Source of the DNA: Pseudobacteroides cellulosolvens ATCC 35603 = DSM 2933
GTDB taxonomy: Bacteria; Bacillota; Clostridia; Acetivibrionales; DSM-2933
Length of the DNA: 64,000 nt
NCBI RefSeq assembly: GCF_001262605.1
Contig: NZ_LGTC01000001.1
Span: forward strand, 6,807,501-6,871,500
Direction: 5' to 3'
Positions within the stretch are counted from its first letter, which is position 1, and the number at the start of each line of letters is the position of its first letter. A program made the translations under genes and the position numbers. The notes beneath the pieces were generated by a model. The model searched no databases and was not told the origin of the DNA. It saw only the letters and a program-made list of their open reading frames with translations. Positions 27,093 through 36,433 of this stretch are shown here, one piece after another.

Positions 27093-28331
27093 GTGTTACA
27101 TCCAAAAATGCGTAAATTGTTCGTGGGGGTGGATATTCATAAGCGTACCCATGTGGCAGTGATCATTAACTGCTTTACTGAAAAGCTCGGAGAACTCAGG
27201 TTTGAGAACAACAAAAAGGGCTTTGAAAAGCTTATTGAATTTGTCAAATCCCATTTAAAACGTGGTATTTCTCCATGTTTCGGCCTAGAAGACACCTCAG
27301 GCAACGGCAGGAACTTTGCTATATTCCTTTTAAATCTCGGCTATACTGTAAAGTCTGTTGATGCTTCTCTAACCTATACAGAAAGGCGTAATCAGGCTAT
27401 AGCTCATAAAACTGACGGTCATGATGCGTTCTGTGTTGCCAAGGTTCTATTAAATCAATTGGATACCCTTCCAGATGCATCAATTCATGATGATAGCTGG
27501 ACTTTGCAGCTTTTAGTATCTCGGCGTAATTCAATAGTCAAGGTACGGGCTGCCTCTAAAAATCAGGTTCACAGCTACATTTCGCATCATTATCCAAGCT
27601 ATACCAAATTCTTTACGGTAACTTACTGTAAGGCCGGAATGGAATTCTTTCAAAACTTTCCCTCACCGTCAAAGTTAAAAGGCATTACAAAAGAAGAGCT
27701 TGCGGAATTTCTCTCCATCCATAGCAGCGGATTTTTTGGAATTGAACATGCAGAAAGGATATTGATGCTTGTTGCAAAAGATGGCGATACATCAACGGAA
27801 TATCAGGAAACAAGGGATTTTATTGTATCTCATTGCATAAAGGAAATTAAGCATTGTAATGAAGAGCTGGAAGTAATAGAGGCTGAGATTAAAAAGCACA
27901 TGAAGCAATTTCCGTATAAGCTTGAAACAATGCCTGGAATTAATACAATAACCGCTGCAATGCTGATTAGTGAGATTGGTGATATCAGGAGGTTTTCCAG
28001 TAGCGATAAAATGTGTCGGTATTCCGGAATAAGCCCGGTTGCCTGTTCATCAGGTGATAAGGACAAGAACTTTAGGAATAAGCAGGGAAACAGGCGATTG
28101 TATGAGATATTCAGGGATATTGCATCAAGGAATATCTGTAGGGGTAGGGATAAGAAAAGCCCAATAAATGAAACTTTTCTGGAGTATTATAATAAGAAGA
28201 TATCACAAGGGAAAACAAAACGCCAGGCCTTAATCGCAGTAATGAGGCAGATTGCAAAGGTTATCTATTCAATGATGATTCATCAAAGGGAGTACATAAA
28301 ACCAACAGTTTCCAAAACAGAAAATGCATGA
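27093..28331 (+). CDS. IS110-family transposase (S3 right)
   Basis: GTG start after GGGGGGAATG. 412 aa, intact, same as 22814-24052. Confidence 0.93.
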   Translation: MLHPKMRKLFVGVDIHKRTHVAVIINCFTEKLGELRFENNKKGFEKLIEFVKSHLKRGISPCFGLEDTSGNGRNFAIFLLNLGYTVKSVDASLTYTERRNQAIAHKTDGHDAFCVAKVLLNQLDTLPDASIHDDSWTLQLLVSRRNSIVKVRAASKNQVHSYISHHYPSYTKFFTVTYCKAGMEFFQNFPSPSKLKGITKEELAEFLSIHSSGFFGIEHAERILMLVAKDGDTSTEYQETRDFIVSHCIKEIKHCNEELEVIEAEIKKHMKQFPYKLETMPGINTITAAMLISEIGDIRRFSSSDKMCRYSGISPVACSSGDKDKNFRNKQGNRRLYEIFRDIASRNICRGRDKKSPINETFLEYYNKKISQGKTKRQALIAVMRQIAKVIYSMMIHQREYIKPTVSKTENA

Positions 28332-28380
28332 TAGTATATATATGAGCCTTGTTTTTACAGGGCTTTTATATATGCTGTCA
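28332..28380 (+). terminator. Stem-loop terminator after the transposase (S3 right)
   Basis: Same AGCCTTGT / ACAGGGCT structure as at 5031-5078, followed by TTTTATATA. Confidence 0.65.
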
Positions 28381-28424
28381 TGTGAGCCATTATAGGTTCT
28401 TTTATTTGAGCGAGGATAATCCAA

Positions 28425-28871
28425 ATGAATCATTTATTTCTTATTTCAAGATTAGCTGATGGTGAAAGTACAAACTATTGGATGCTGATTTACTTTATAC
28501 CTTTGTTTTTATTTATATTTACAACCTATTTTGTGATTAACTTTTTTGTGTTTTCATTAATAAAAAAGCACTTAGACGAAGAGTTTAAGCGATTGAGAAA
28601 CTCTTTTATAATTAGCTTTACTTCTCTAATGTGCTATCCAATATCAGTTATGGCTATTAATATAATGAAAGACAAGCATTTATTTCTTACATTTAAACAA
28701 GAGGTAATAACTTTTTTAATAGTTGAAGCGTTGGTAAATCTTTTTATTGGTAGAATTATATTAAGTAAGTCTGGGATTAGTGGTGGATATAAGATGCTAA
28801 TTATCTTAGGCATGACTTTCTTAAGTATTGTACCATATATATGTATAGCTTTTATGCCACCTGCTCTTTAA
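28425..28871 (+). CDS. Membrane protein, orphan immunity candidate (S3 right)
   Basis: Mirror of 22274-22720. Confidence 0.6.
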   Translation: MNHLFLISRLADGESTNYWMLIYFIPLFLFIFTTYFVINFFVFSLIKKHLDEEFKRLRNSFIISFTSLMCYPISVMAINIMKDKHLFLTFKQEVITFLIVEALVNLFIGRIILSKSGISGGYKMLIILGMTFLSIVPYICIAFMPPAL

Positions 28872-28939
28872 TATTTTAGAATGAGTATCTTGTATAAATA
28901 GTAGATATGTACCTGAAATAAAATTATCGGAGGTTTATT

Positions 28940-29392
28940 ATGGTGCAAGATAATAAAAAAAGGGTTTGCCTTTATGGACTTGATCAACTAGCTTTAATAA
29001 TAATTTGTGATTCGGGTGTAATTTATGATAATCAAACTGCTGGTAACTCTTGCCTTCAAAAAAATGAGGAAGGGATATTAACTGTGATATTTGATGATTT
29101 AGGAGATATTTTAAAAAGCCTTGCTGAATTTACAATAAATAAGATTAGATTGACTGAAAGTGATGCTGATGAAATCAATAAAATACTATGGAATCGTAGT
29201 GCTACACGTATGCTTTCAGTTGATAGAGATAAATTGGATGAATCAGTTGAGGCTTGGATTTATGTAGATATATCACCTAATGAAGAATTAGTTAAAGATA
29301 TTGAAGAAAAAGGTGAAGATATTTATCCTACTTATGAGTTTAGAGGATTTGGTCGATGTAAAGGTGTTCTTACTTGGAATAATAGCGATTAA
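28940..29392 (+). CDS. Orphan immunity-type protein, DUF6210-like (S3 right)
   Basis: Mirror of 21753-22205, read toward the Rhs junction at 29450. Confidence 0.6.
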   Translation: MVQDNKKRVCLYGLDQLALIIICDSGVIYDNQTAGNSCLQKNEEGILTVIFDDLGDILKSLAEFTINKIRLTESDADEINKILWNRSATRMLSVDRDKLDESVEAWIYVDISPNEELVKDIEEKGEDIYPTYEFRGFGRCKGVLTWNNSD

Positions 29393-29427
29393 TATAGCAC
29401 CACCCTAACAAAGTGCTATAAAAAATA
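29393..29427 (+). terminator. Terminator next to the Rhs junction (S3/S4)
   Basis: TATAGCAC / GTGCTATA stem followed by an A-run. Confidence 0.6.
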
Positions 29428-29449
29428 CAACTGAATATTACCTAATTAA

Positions 29450-30199
29450 GGCCACGGTGATGTGACAGCATTGGTTGATGCAGCAGGAAGTGTTGTTAAT
29501 CGGTACCAGTATGATGCATTTGGTAATACGGTTGAAGCTGTAGAGAAGGTGCAGAATAGATTCAGGTATGCTGGTGAGCAGTATGATCAGGTTACAGGAC
29601 AGTATTATTTGCGTGCAAGGTTTTATAATCCGGTTGTGGGACGGTTTACACAAGAAGACACATATCGTGGAGATGGATTAAACCTGTACAGCTATGTGCA
29701 GAACAACCCAATCAAATATATTGACCCAAGTGGCTATAGCAGTTGTTTGGCTAAAGGAAACATATTTACAAGAGCTAAAAACAAAATTTTGGGAAGACAT
29801 GACAGCATAGACGATGCAGCGATGCACTTTGGTAAAAAACACAATAAAGGTTCAATAAAGGATAACAGAGAATATGTTTCAGTTGTATATGAAAAGAAGG
29901 TTGGAAGCAAAACAATGTATAAATATGTACCTATAAAAAAAGGTGGTGCAGCATCTGCCACTGTTCCAAAACCACCAAAAGGAACAACAGTTGTTGGTAT
30001 TCTTCATACACATGGAGCTTATGATGCAAGATATGATAATGAGAATTTTTCGCCAGCTGACAAAAACGCAGCAAGAGGTTATAATGCACCAATATATGTA
30101 GCAACGCCAAATGGAGCATTAAAGAAATATGATCCATCAACCAATACTGTAAGTGTGCTGTCAACTTCAATGCCCAAAGACCCTAATGCAGTACCTTAA
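29450..30199 (+). CDS. Silent Rhs tip with JAB/DUF4329-like toxin domain (cassette 2)
   Basis: Starts GHGDVTALVD right after an in-frame TAA (29447-29449). The Rhs core ends at KYIDPSGY, followed by a toxin of ~150 residues. Toxin motif: GILHTHGAYDARYDNENFSP with AD following, i.e. H-x-H...S-x-x-D, the zinc-binding pattern of JAB/MPN metallopeptidases; the surrounding sequence resembles DUF4329. It probably cleaves a protein or isopeptide bond in target cells (inference). No ribosome binding site; in-frame GTG at 29462 is not credible. Inverted copy at 41062-41811. Confidence 0.85.
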   Translation, partial: GHGDVTALVDAAGSVVNRYQYDAFGNTVEAVEKVQNRFRYAGEQYDQVTGQYYLRARFYNPVVGRFTQEDTYRGDGLNLYSYVQNNPIKYIDPSGYSSCLAKGNIFTRAKNKILGRHDSIDDAAMHFGKKHNKGSIKDNREYVSVVYEKKVGSKTMYKYVPIKKGGAASATVPKPPKGTTVVGILHTHGAYDARYDNENFSPADKNAARGYNAPIYVATPNGALKKYDPSTNTVSVLSTSMPKDPNAVP

Positions 30200-30242
30200 G
30201 CACTTACGCAATACAATAAAATTAGTGAGATGAGTGGTTATT

Positions 30243-30656
30243 ATGATTAAAAAATATTTCTTCGTTCCAATACTTTTTGTAATGCTTTGTTTAACAGCAT
30301 GTGGAAATATTAATGAAAAAGGAGACATTCAAATGACATCGATTAAAAATGAATCAGTACAGCCTAATGACAATATAGAAAAGTTAACAGAAAAATATGA
30401 GATTGGAAATAATATTGTACCGAAATTTGACATTGTTAAGGATAAGGAAACTGCTATTAAGTTGGCAGAGGATATTTTGTTACCCATTTATGGGAATGAG
30501 ATTAATGATAAAAAGCCCTTTGAAGCAACTTATGATGAGGAATTTAAAGCCTGGGTTGTTAGTGGTACACTTGGCAAAAATTTTATTGGTGGAGTTCCAA
30601 ATGTAATAATTCAAAAAAGTGATGGAAAAGTGCTTGCTGTGTGGCATACAAAATAA
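30243..30656 (+). CDS. Lipoprotein with NTF2-fold immunity domain (cassette 2)
   Basis: 137 aa. Signal peptide with lipobox LTAC, so anchored outside the membrane. The C-terminal domain from about residue 62 (KETAIKLAEDILLPIYG ... WVVSGTLG ... GGVPNVIIQKSDGKVL) matches the NTF2-fold immunity family linked to polymorphic toxins. It lies 43 nt after the JAB-type toxin. An extracytoplasmic immunity protein would protect against a toxin acting at or crossing the envelope. ATG at 30243 preferred over GTG at 30234. Confidence 0.8.
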   Translation: MIKKYFFVPILFVMLCLTACGNINEKGDIQMTSIKNESVQPNDNIEKLTEKYEIGNNIVPKFDIVKDKETAIKLAEDILLPIYGNEINDKKPFEATYDEEFKAWVVSGTLGKNFIGGVPNVIIQKSDGKVLAVWHTK

Positions 30657-30658
30657 TT

Positions 30659-30683
30659 TGAGCTGGAGAAATCCAGCTTTTTT
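30659..30683 (+). terminator. Terminator after cassette 2 immunity gene
   Basis: GAGCTGGA / TCCAGCTT stem followed by TTTTTT. Confidence 0.75.
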
Positions 30684-30689
30684 AATTTC

Positions 30690-30721
30690 CTGGAAAGCCA
30701 TTAAGGAATATCAGAGGTGCA
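30690..30721 (+). repeat. Cassette-end mini-hairpin element E4
   Basis: TGGAAAGCCA hairpin, then GGAATATCAGAGGTGCA. Right-arm copy at 40540-40571. Confidence 0.75.
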
Positions 30722-30849
30722 GATTGTACCAACTATTCCAACATAATGATTTTACCAGGGCACTCTGATTTCTACATGATCAAAATCAACACTTATGGCT
30801 CTTTCAGTCTCTCAGAATACAAGTATAAACAAGCATTCCTTCGGAGTCT

Positions 30850-31040
30850 CTCTGAGGTCGCTAACAGAGTGAAGCCCGGGCAAAGGGCCCCCATTCTTTA
30901 GAAAAGCTAACGTAGCCTTACTTTAGAGCTTTTTGAGCCACTTATAAGCAGCTGATTGATTGCTACGGAGTGGGCTTAAAGCATCAGAGCAGGGGAAGTA
31001 TACGATAGAAGTTTCATTGTATACTTCCCCTGCTCCTGAA
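30850..31040. repeat. Long-hairpin element with exact 11-bp spacer repeats (S4 outer left)
   Basis: GGGCAAAGGGCCCCC and TTCTTTAGAAAAGCT, then six consecutive 11-mers at 30927-30992 in perfect register, five of them ending in AG, then a ~20-bp hairpin at 30987-31035. Mirror at 40221-40411. Confidence 0.8.
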
Positions 31041-31079
31041 GCTTATTTCATGAGGCTTTGCAGAATCAACACGTTATAA

Positions 31080-31631
31080 TTATTCCTTGGTGGGAACTAC
31101 ATTATATCCAAAATATTCTCCAGTTTCTGCATCATATAGTTCTGTGACTGTAACATTTTTTACAAGTCCACTCTCACCTTTTTGTTTTTGCTCTTCACTA
31201 ATAGGAATTTGAACACCATTTGGACGTTTTGTCTTTACTATCCAAAGCATCCTCTTCGGAGAGAGCATTGTTATTTCATCAGTTTTTTTACCTTCCATTT
31301 TGCAGTAATCTTCATATTTCATTGCCTTAGCCATTACAAGTTCTACATTTTCTTTCTTATATTTCACCGTATCAATTTTTTTATTAATATCATAATAACT
31401 ATCTGTTGGTATCTTCTCGTTATCTTTATATACAGGTTCTGGATTTAAAACAGGTGATGGCATTATCATCCCTTTTTTATCTTCTCTCAGCACTTGTGTA
31501 TCTTTCTCCACTCCCCAAGATGGTCTAATTTTGCTTTCATCATATTTAGATATAGTGGAAGCTGCTAATACCAATGAAACTGAAGCAATCAATGACACAG
31601 AAGTAACCATTGCAATAAACTTCTTGTTCAT
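31080..31631 (-). CDS. Secreted 183-aa protein of unknown function
   Basis: AAGGAGG precedes the ATG. N-terminal signal peptide of about 25 residues (SLIASVSLVLAAST). The rest is charged and lysine-rich; no family recognised. Downstream of, and on the same strand as, the 224-aa secreted protein, so probably co-transcribed. Right-arm copy identical. Confidence 0.7.
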   Translation of the reverse strand: MNKKFIAMVTSVSLIASVSLVLAASTISKYDESKIRPSWGVEKDTQVLREDKKGMIMPSPVLNPEPVYKDNEKIPTDSYYDINKKIDTVKYKKENVELVMAKAMKYEDYCKMEGKKTDEITMLSPKRMLWIVKTKRPNGVQIPISEEQKQKGESGLVKNVTVTELYDAETGEYFGYNVVPTKE

Positions 31632-31724
31632 ACTCTTTTATCCTCCTTAATATTTGTTTTTATAATTATATTTTTATATATTAAATATTATATTACATAT
31701 ACAAGTAGGTAAATAGTCAAAATA

Positions 31725-32399
31725 TTAATCAGTACTAGAAAAAATAGAAGTTGGCATGACATCCCAATTTACTATATATCCTACCCACGGTACAGTAATC
31801 CATGTAGGGTCGTTTACTGACCAATAACTCCAGGTATTATTTTTGCAATATTGGAATGAGTTTTCATTCCAAACATCAGATGTATTATTTAAATGCCCTG
31901 AATACAAACCTATTTCAATACCACTCTGTACACAAGTAGATGTACAGGAAAAAGATCCTCTATCAACATAGTCAATATATACATTCCAGCTTGAGGAACT
32001 AGTGCGTTGAATTTGATAAGTATGGTTTGTACCTGTAGCAGTTGAAGGGCCTGTAATATTATAAGAACTAAAACTAACAAAATTCCCATTACTATCATAT
32101 TTCGTATACGACCTAAAAAATCCGTTTACATAATTTCCGTTCTCATATCCATTCCTAAATCCAGTACAAATTGTGCTATTTGTAGGGCCAACATGGACCC
32201 ATTGAGCATGTGCGATAATTTCACCACCTGCTATTGCACTTAGTGGTCTAGTAATAGCTTGATAAAAAGAACCTGTGACATTAGCACCAGAATTAATATT
32301 ATTAATTGCATAGCCTTTATCAGCTGAAGCTATAACTGCAGATGTAATAAAAGTAAAGCTTAAAATCAACATACTAAATAGTATTCTTAACTTACTCAT
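31725..32399 (-). CDS. Secreted 224-aa protein of unknown function
   Basis: Signal peptide of ~26 residues (LSFTFITSAVIASA), strong GGAGG site. The mature part is rich in N, S, T, W and Y, without lysine clusters, typical of an extracellular beta-sandwich; four cysteines include CTSTC. No family recognised. Right-arm copy at 38862-39536. Confidence 0.7.
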   Translation of the reverse strand: MSKLRILFSMLILSFTFITSAVIASADKGYAINNINSGANVTGSFYQAITRPLSAIAGGEIIAHAQWVHVGPTNSTICTGFRNGYENGNYVNGFFRSYTKYDSNGNFVSFSSYNITGPSTATGTNHTYQIQRTSSSSWNVYIDYVDRGSFSCTSTCVQSGIEIGLYSGHLNNTSDVWNENSFQYCKNNTWSYWSVNDPTWITVPWVGYIVNWDVMPTSIFSSTD

Positions 32400-32613
32400 T
32401 AGTATAAGCCTCCTTATGTATTTTATATTTTATCCAATTACTTACTAAATAGAACTTAAACTCTGTGTTTGTATAACTTTAATTGTAAAACAATGAATTT
32501 GTAATGTACATTACCATTTTATTATAACTTATATCTACTTCAAATTTTGTAGAATTTTGTCATTATGCGGAAATTATTATGTTAATATATAAACCTAGTA
32601 TTATCCATGTAAT

Positions 32614-32721
32614 TAAAATCATATCACGAGTACCTTTGCTTTTTACCAAATCCTCATGAAAAACTAATATCAAATCAGGCTTTTCCATCTTAAGCATCTG
32701 GGCGTTCCTTATAGTCTTGGC
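32614..32721 (-). pseudogene. DUF2493/SLOG gene fragment (S4 left)
   Basis: Encodes RNAQMLKMEKPDLILVFHED and KSKGTRDMIL, the central-to-late part of DUF2493, without N- or C-terminus. Confidence 0.8.
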
Positions 32722-32829
32722 ACTGATACTCAACATACCTGATTCCACACTGAAGAGCATGGAATTTTGGGATAATTTCGCTGAATCTCTTTTGATGTTT
32801 TGATGTATTATCACTATTTATATATAATT

Positions 32830-32931
32830 GATTTTGAGAGGTTTTTACAGAGTGCTGCCAGAGATTATGGTAGCTCAGTTTATCAGTTTAGATTGGTATT
32901 TTTCATCCTGTATATTTTCAAGAAGCATTGA
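32830..32931 (+). pseudogene. Start-less remnant of the 35-aa microprotein gene (S4 left)
   Basis: Open frame DFERFLQSAARDYGSS ... KKH and stop, but the ATG AGG codons are gone. Downstream at 33015 the DUF2493 start (MKVLV) follows and is stopped after five codons. Together these are ruins of an IS110/symE-type unit. Confidence 0.8.
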
Positions 32932-33044
32932 TATAGCTGTATTTGCAGTTTCTGGCTTTAGTGCAAAGGCTTGTATTGTTTACAGGCTTTTTCAGTAAAT
33001 CTGAATGTTCTACATATGAAGGTTTTAGTGTAATTTTAAGATTA

Positions 33045-33274
33045 CTTGAAGAAACCTTACGGAGCAAAACCTGGGAAAACAAATCCCCTCCATCTTTTAG
33101 AAAGGCTGACGGAGGTGGGCTTTAGAATCTTTGCAATCGCTTTCAAGTTCAAGGATAGTTCCTTTGGGTTTGTCTTGCAGCGTCAGGACAGGGAAAATGT
33201 ACTGCAAAAGCTTTTATGGTACATTTTCCCTGTCCTTGTGAAAATTTTATACAGCCGTTCGGCACTTTCAGCTT
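33045..33274. repeat. Long-hairpin element (S4 inner left)
   Basis: GGGAAAACAAATCCCC, TCTTTTAGAAAGGCT, 11-bp-phased spacer (about 33124-33190) and a hairpin at 33185-33236 with the terminal AGGACAGGGAAAATGTAC stem. Its start abuts the truncated DUF2493 remnant. Mirror at 37987-38216. Confidence 0.8.
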
Positions 33275-33278
33275 GGAG

Positions 33279-34178
33279 TTAATTTGAGTCAACAAATTCT
33301 TCTTTTACAAGAGCAGGAGTAAGTTTATCAATTTCAGCATCTTTTATAAACAATATATTAGCAATATAAACCAGATTATTAAGGTTTATAGGAATAGAAG
33401 CATGTTTATCTATAATTTTTGAAAATAGTTCTTCCTTGTCAATTTTAAAAAAACATTTTGCAATATTTATATTGTTATTAAAATACTCCTTAACAGAGTC
33501 GCTTAGATTATAATCATACAGTCTTAATCTAAATTTATTCTTTAGCATTTGTATCCAATTCTTTTTCTGATAGTGTTTATATGCGAGTTCATCAAAGAGT
33601 GTCAAAATAGACCAATCACATGTTTCAAGAGTTGCAACTATTCCGTTCAAAATTCTTGACTGATCAGGATAATCAGTCCATTCTTCCTTACATTTATATC
33701 TCATATCATGTTCTATTTCGTGCCAACCTTCAGAAAAAACTGTTCTTATTTGTACTTCAAAAGTATTATCAATAGGAAATTGATTTAAAATGCTTTCAAA
33801 GATTATTTTATATTGATTTGGTAATCTAAAAATTAAATTAATTCTACTAGGTTTAAAAGTAGATGAATCTGGGGTATCAATTGTTTCATCGACAAACTCA
33901 AATAATTTTTTTAATAATTTAATACACAAAATGATATCATCATTAAAGTAAACTACTATTCTGAAACCAATTAAATCCTGCATTTTCCTTTTATTACTAT
34001 AATTTTTGTTCAGAAGTTTCTCATATGTAGAGCTCCCATTTTTAATTCGACTAAATAACCTATAAAAAAGTCCTAGACTATTTAGTTCTTTTGAAATATC
34101 TTTTTCAAGGTCTTTGATTAAAGATGGGTTATAACCATCAATAATTTCTTTTATTTTTTCAAATTCACTATTTCCCAT
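33279..34178 (-). CDS. RelA/SpoT-type nucleotidyltransferase-domain protein
   Basis: 299 aa. DLIGFRIVVYFNDDI near residue 64 and FEVQIRT then GWHEIEHDMRY near 143 are RelA/SpoT synthetase-domain motifs. No HD hydrolase, TGS or ACT domain, so a small stand-alone type, as in SAS or toxSAS effectors. The G-loop region is not clearly canonical. Overlaps the NACHT gene by 11 nt, so probably its effector partner (inference). Confidence 0.75.
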   Translation of the reverse strand: MGNSEFEKIKEIIDGYNPSLIKDLEKDISKELNSLGLFYRLFSRIKNGSSTYEKLLNKNYSNKRKMQDLIGFRIVVYFNDDIILCIKLLKKLFEFVDETIDTPDSSTFKPSRINLIFRLPNQYKIIFESILNQFPIDNTFEVQIRTVFSEGWHEIEHDMRYKCKEEWTDYPDQSRILNGIVATLETCDWSILTLFDELAYKHYQKKNWIQMLKNKFRLRLYDYNLSDSVKEYFNNNINIAKCFFKIDKEELFSKIIDKHASIPINLNNLVYIANILFIKDAEIDKLTPALVKEEFVDSN

Positions 34179-36294
34179 TTATATCTCCTTCTCCGGAAGA
34201 TAATATATTCCGGACTTCACCTATATATTCATAGTTTAAATATACTAATTCACCTTGTTTTTCTAGTATTCCTTTTCTTCTAAGACTTTCTATAGCATTT
34301 TCCACACTGTAATATTGTTTTGTAGGTACTCCTGCAAATAATGTTCTGTAAGCTCTATTTGGCTGAGCATTTGCTCTACCTTTTTGCCAAAATTGTTGTA
34401 ATACTATTTTTTCATAGTAGTAATCATCATCAGAAGTCACAAAATCTTTGGTTTTCAATGGGCTAATATCATCGCCAAAACAATTTGAAAAGATTAACTT
34501 GCGGTCTTCTTGTGTATCATTTAAAATTGTGCAATCATAAAATCTACAATCTATAAATATACAACTATAAAAAGATGACTTTCTTATTTCTATTTTATTA
34601 AATATACATTGACTAAATGTACATCCAGTAAAAGAAAATCCATCAGGAAATATGAAATTTTTAAAAGTTACCGAATAAAAGCTTGCATCTTTGTGATTAC
34701 TTGATAATTGGTTGTTAAGTTTTATGTCTATTTCTATTTGTTCTTGGGAATGTAACATCAATGTAATAGGCTTTAATTTCAAATATAATTTTACTTTTTC
34801 ATCAGCACTTCGTGCACTATAAGCAGTACAGGCTAAATCTATATATTTATAGTCTATAAGCCAATCATTTTTTAATTTGCAAATGCATTCTCCAATTAAC
34901 AGACCAAATATAAAGTCATTAATAAACCCTATCTTATTTGTATTTTTGCTTGTGCCAACCCTATCAAGAAGTGCATGTCTTGCTAAAGTTGATGCGATAT
35001 CCTCAGCTTTTTGACTTAATCCTTGTGGATACCTTGAACGTAAAACATTAATTAGGTTTCTATTTTTTACCAAAATTATATCCTTTATAAAATCCCTATC
35101 TTCTGAAGTTATATCCAATTCAACCATTTCATATACCAATTTTATGAAAATTTCTAGCTGTTCTTCAACAGTAAAGTGTATATCCTGCCTTTCCTTTTCC
35201 CTCTCTAAAAGCATGATTAAATAATCCTTGATAACTTCTTCTGAATCTTTACAATAGTTATTAAATTTATCGCAACTCATATTTCTTAAATGTGCCAATA
35301 AGACAGGGTTTCCAAAACTCTCATATGGAATATTTTGATATTTTAGTATTTCTATCTTTTCAGTGCCAAGCCAATCTTTTATGTTAGGCTCATGCAGAAT
35401 TAACCTAGTAACCTTGAATCTATTCTCTCTACCCTCTACCCAGTTATTAAATTTATCTCCATTAAATATTGCACTTTTGCGTGATGTAAGAATAATTTTT
35501 GTATTATGAGTAAGTAAATCACCTATAGTATCTAACATTGATTCCATATCATCAAAAGACTTTGAATGCTTATCATGTAATTTGTTATCCATATCAACTG
35601 ACTTTGATATTAATTCATCAAAACCATCTATTATGACTGGTATACGTCCCTCAGCCATTTCGTAAGTAACTAAATCTGATTTTAGATGATGAAAAAGTCT
35701 ATCTATTTCATCAAGTAAAACATATTTGAAAACAGCAGCTTTCCTGTTCCTTGATAGCTCTGTAAAAATAGGTATCCCATCACTATCTGAAGTGACTAAC
35801 TCTTTTAGTAATTCGTATGCTGTACATGTTTTCCCATACCCTGCTGCGGCTTCTAATATTACTAAATGGGGACCATTAGAGTTAATTATACTTAAAATTT
35901 TAGATACAACACTATCGGTCTGTTCCTTGCCATCAAAAAAATAATTGCAGCTAATATATGAATAATCAAACTTCAATCTGATATTTTGGTTCTGACAATA
36001 TTTATAGTATTCACCTTTAAGTTTGTCTCTTGTTCGTAAAACTGAAAAAAAACCTTTAAATAATTGTGCATGTACTTCTTCAATATCAGTATAATATGAA
36101 TTTTTACATGAGAAACCAGCTTCTTGGTACCGCACAATAATATCAGAAACATCGATTCCTTCTTCTAAAGTAACTATTTCCGCATTGTTAAAATACCCAT
36201 TTGTATGTGTATAGACTATAGCATCTGCGTATTGGTTACTTTTTTTAAAATCATATCTTTCATATAGCTTATCTAATTTATCTACATTAATCAT
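34168..36294 (-). CDS. NACHT/STAND-type NTPase with pentapeptide-like region
   Basis: 708 aa. Walker A AAAGYGKTC near residue 150, Walker B VIIDGFDEL near 218, then a KIILTSRKS sensor strand, as in NACHT NTPases. Residues ~550-600 form a pentapeptide-repeat-like stretch (FSFTGCTFSQCIF, SSFYSCIFIDCRF). The N-terminal ~130 residues are unassigned and may be the effector or adaptor. STAND NTPases commonly sense phage proteins. In an operon with a HEPN-type and a RelA/SpoT-type gene. Confidence 0.8.
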   Translation of the reverse strand: MINVDKLDKLYERYDFKKSNQYADAIVYTHTNGYFNNAEIVTLEEGIDVSDIIVRYQEAGFSCKNSYYTDIEEVHAQLFKGFFSVLRTRDKLKGEYYKYCQNQNIRLKFDYSYISCNYFFDGKEQTDSVVSKILSIINSNGPHLVILEAAAGYGKTCTAYELLKELVTSDSDGIPIFTELSRNRKAAVFKYVLLDEIDRLFHHLKSDLVTYEMAEGRIPVIIDGFDELISKSVDMDNKLHDKHSKSFDDMESMLDTIGDLLTHNTKIILTSRKSAIFNGDKFNNWVEGRENRFKVTRLILHEPNIKDWLGTEKIEILKYQNIPYESFGNPVLLAHLRNMSCDKFNNYCKDSEEVIKDYLIMLLEREKERQDIHFTVEEQLEIFIKLVYEMVELDITSEDRDFIKDIILVKNRNLINVLRSRYPQGLSQKAEDIASTLARHALLDRVGTSKNTNKIGFINDFIFGLLIGECICKLKNDWLIDYKYIDLACTAYSARSADEKVKLYLKLKPITLMLHSQEQIEIDIKLNNQLSSNHKDASFYSVTFKNFIFPDGFSFTGCTFSQCIFNKIEIRKSSFYSCIFIDCRFYDCTILNDTQEDRKLIFSNCFGDDISPLKTKDFVTSDDDYYYEKIVLQQFWQKGRANAQPNRAYRTLFAGVPTKQYYSVENAIESLRRKGILEKQGELVYLNYEYIGEVRNILSSGEGDINGK

Positions 36295-36433
36295 ATTGCA
36301 CCCCTGTAACTAAAAGTTTGCGTTAAACTATTTTGCCAAATCATACATCTTTTCAGGAAACAAAAACATAAATACCCACCTGTTGTATTCAAATCCTTAC
36401 GAATTCTAAACAAAGCATAATATTACTACTTAT

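Larger units (their letters stand above)
21696..29449. repeat. Large palindrome S3: arms 21696-~25100 and ~26040-29449
   Basis: Paired positions sum to 51145. Outer parts (immunity genes, transposases) look identical; divergence increases toward the hairpin array, where the two sides differ by indels and a frameshift. This pattern suggests recent homogenisation of the outer arms. Confidence 0.9.
29450..33274. repeat. Left arm of inverted repeat S4 (~3.8 kb)
   Basis: Reverse complement of 37987-41811 (sum 71261), from the Rhs junction to just before the RelA/SpoT-domain gene. One mismatch (T/C) seen near the inner end. Confidence 0.92.

Noticed and set aside
30690..30721. Mini-hairpin elements as plain terminators
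   Set aside because: Separate strong terminators precede E1, E4 and E5, and the elements lack T-runs but conserve a 3' flank.
33045..33274. Small forward frames through the S4 inner hairpin element
   Set aside because: They read through a long perfect stem and a degenerate gene remnant; no conservation as protein.
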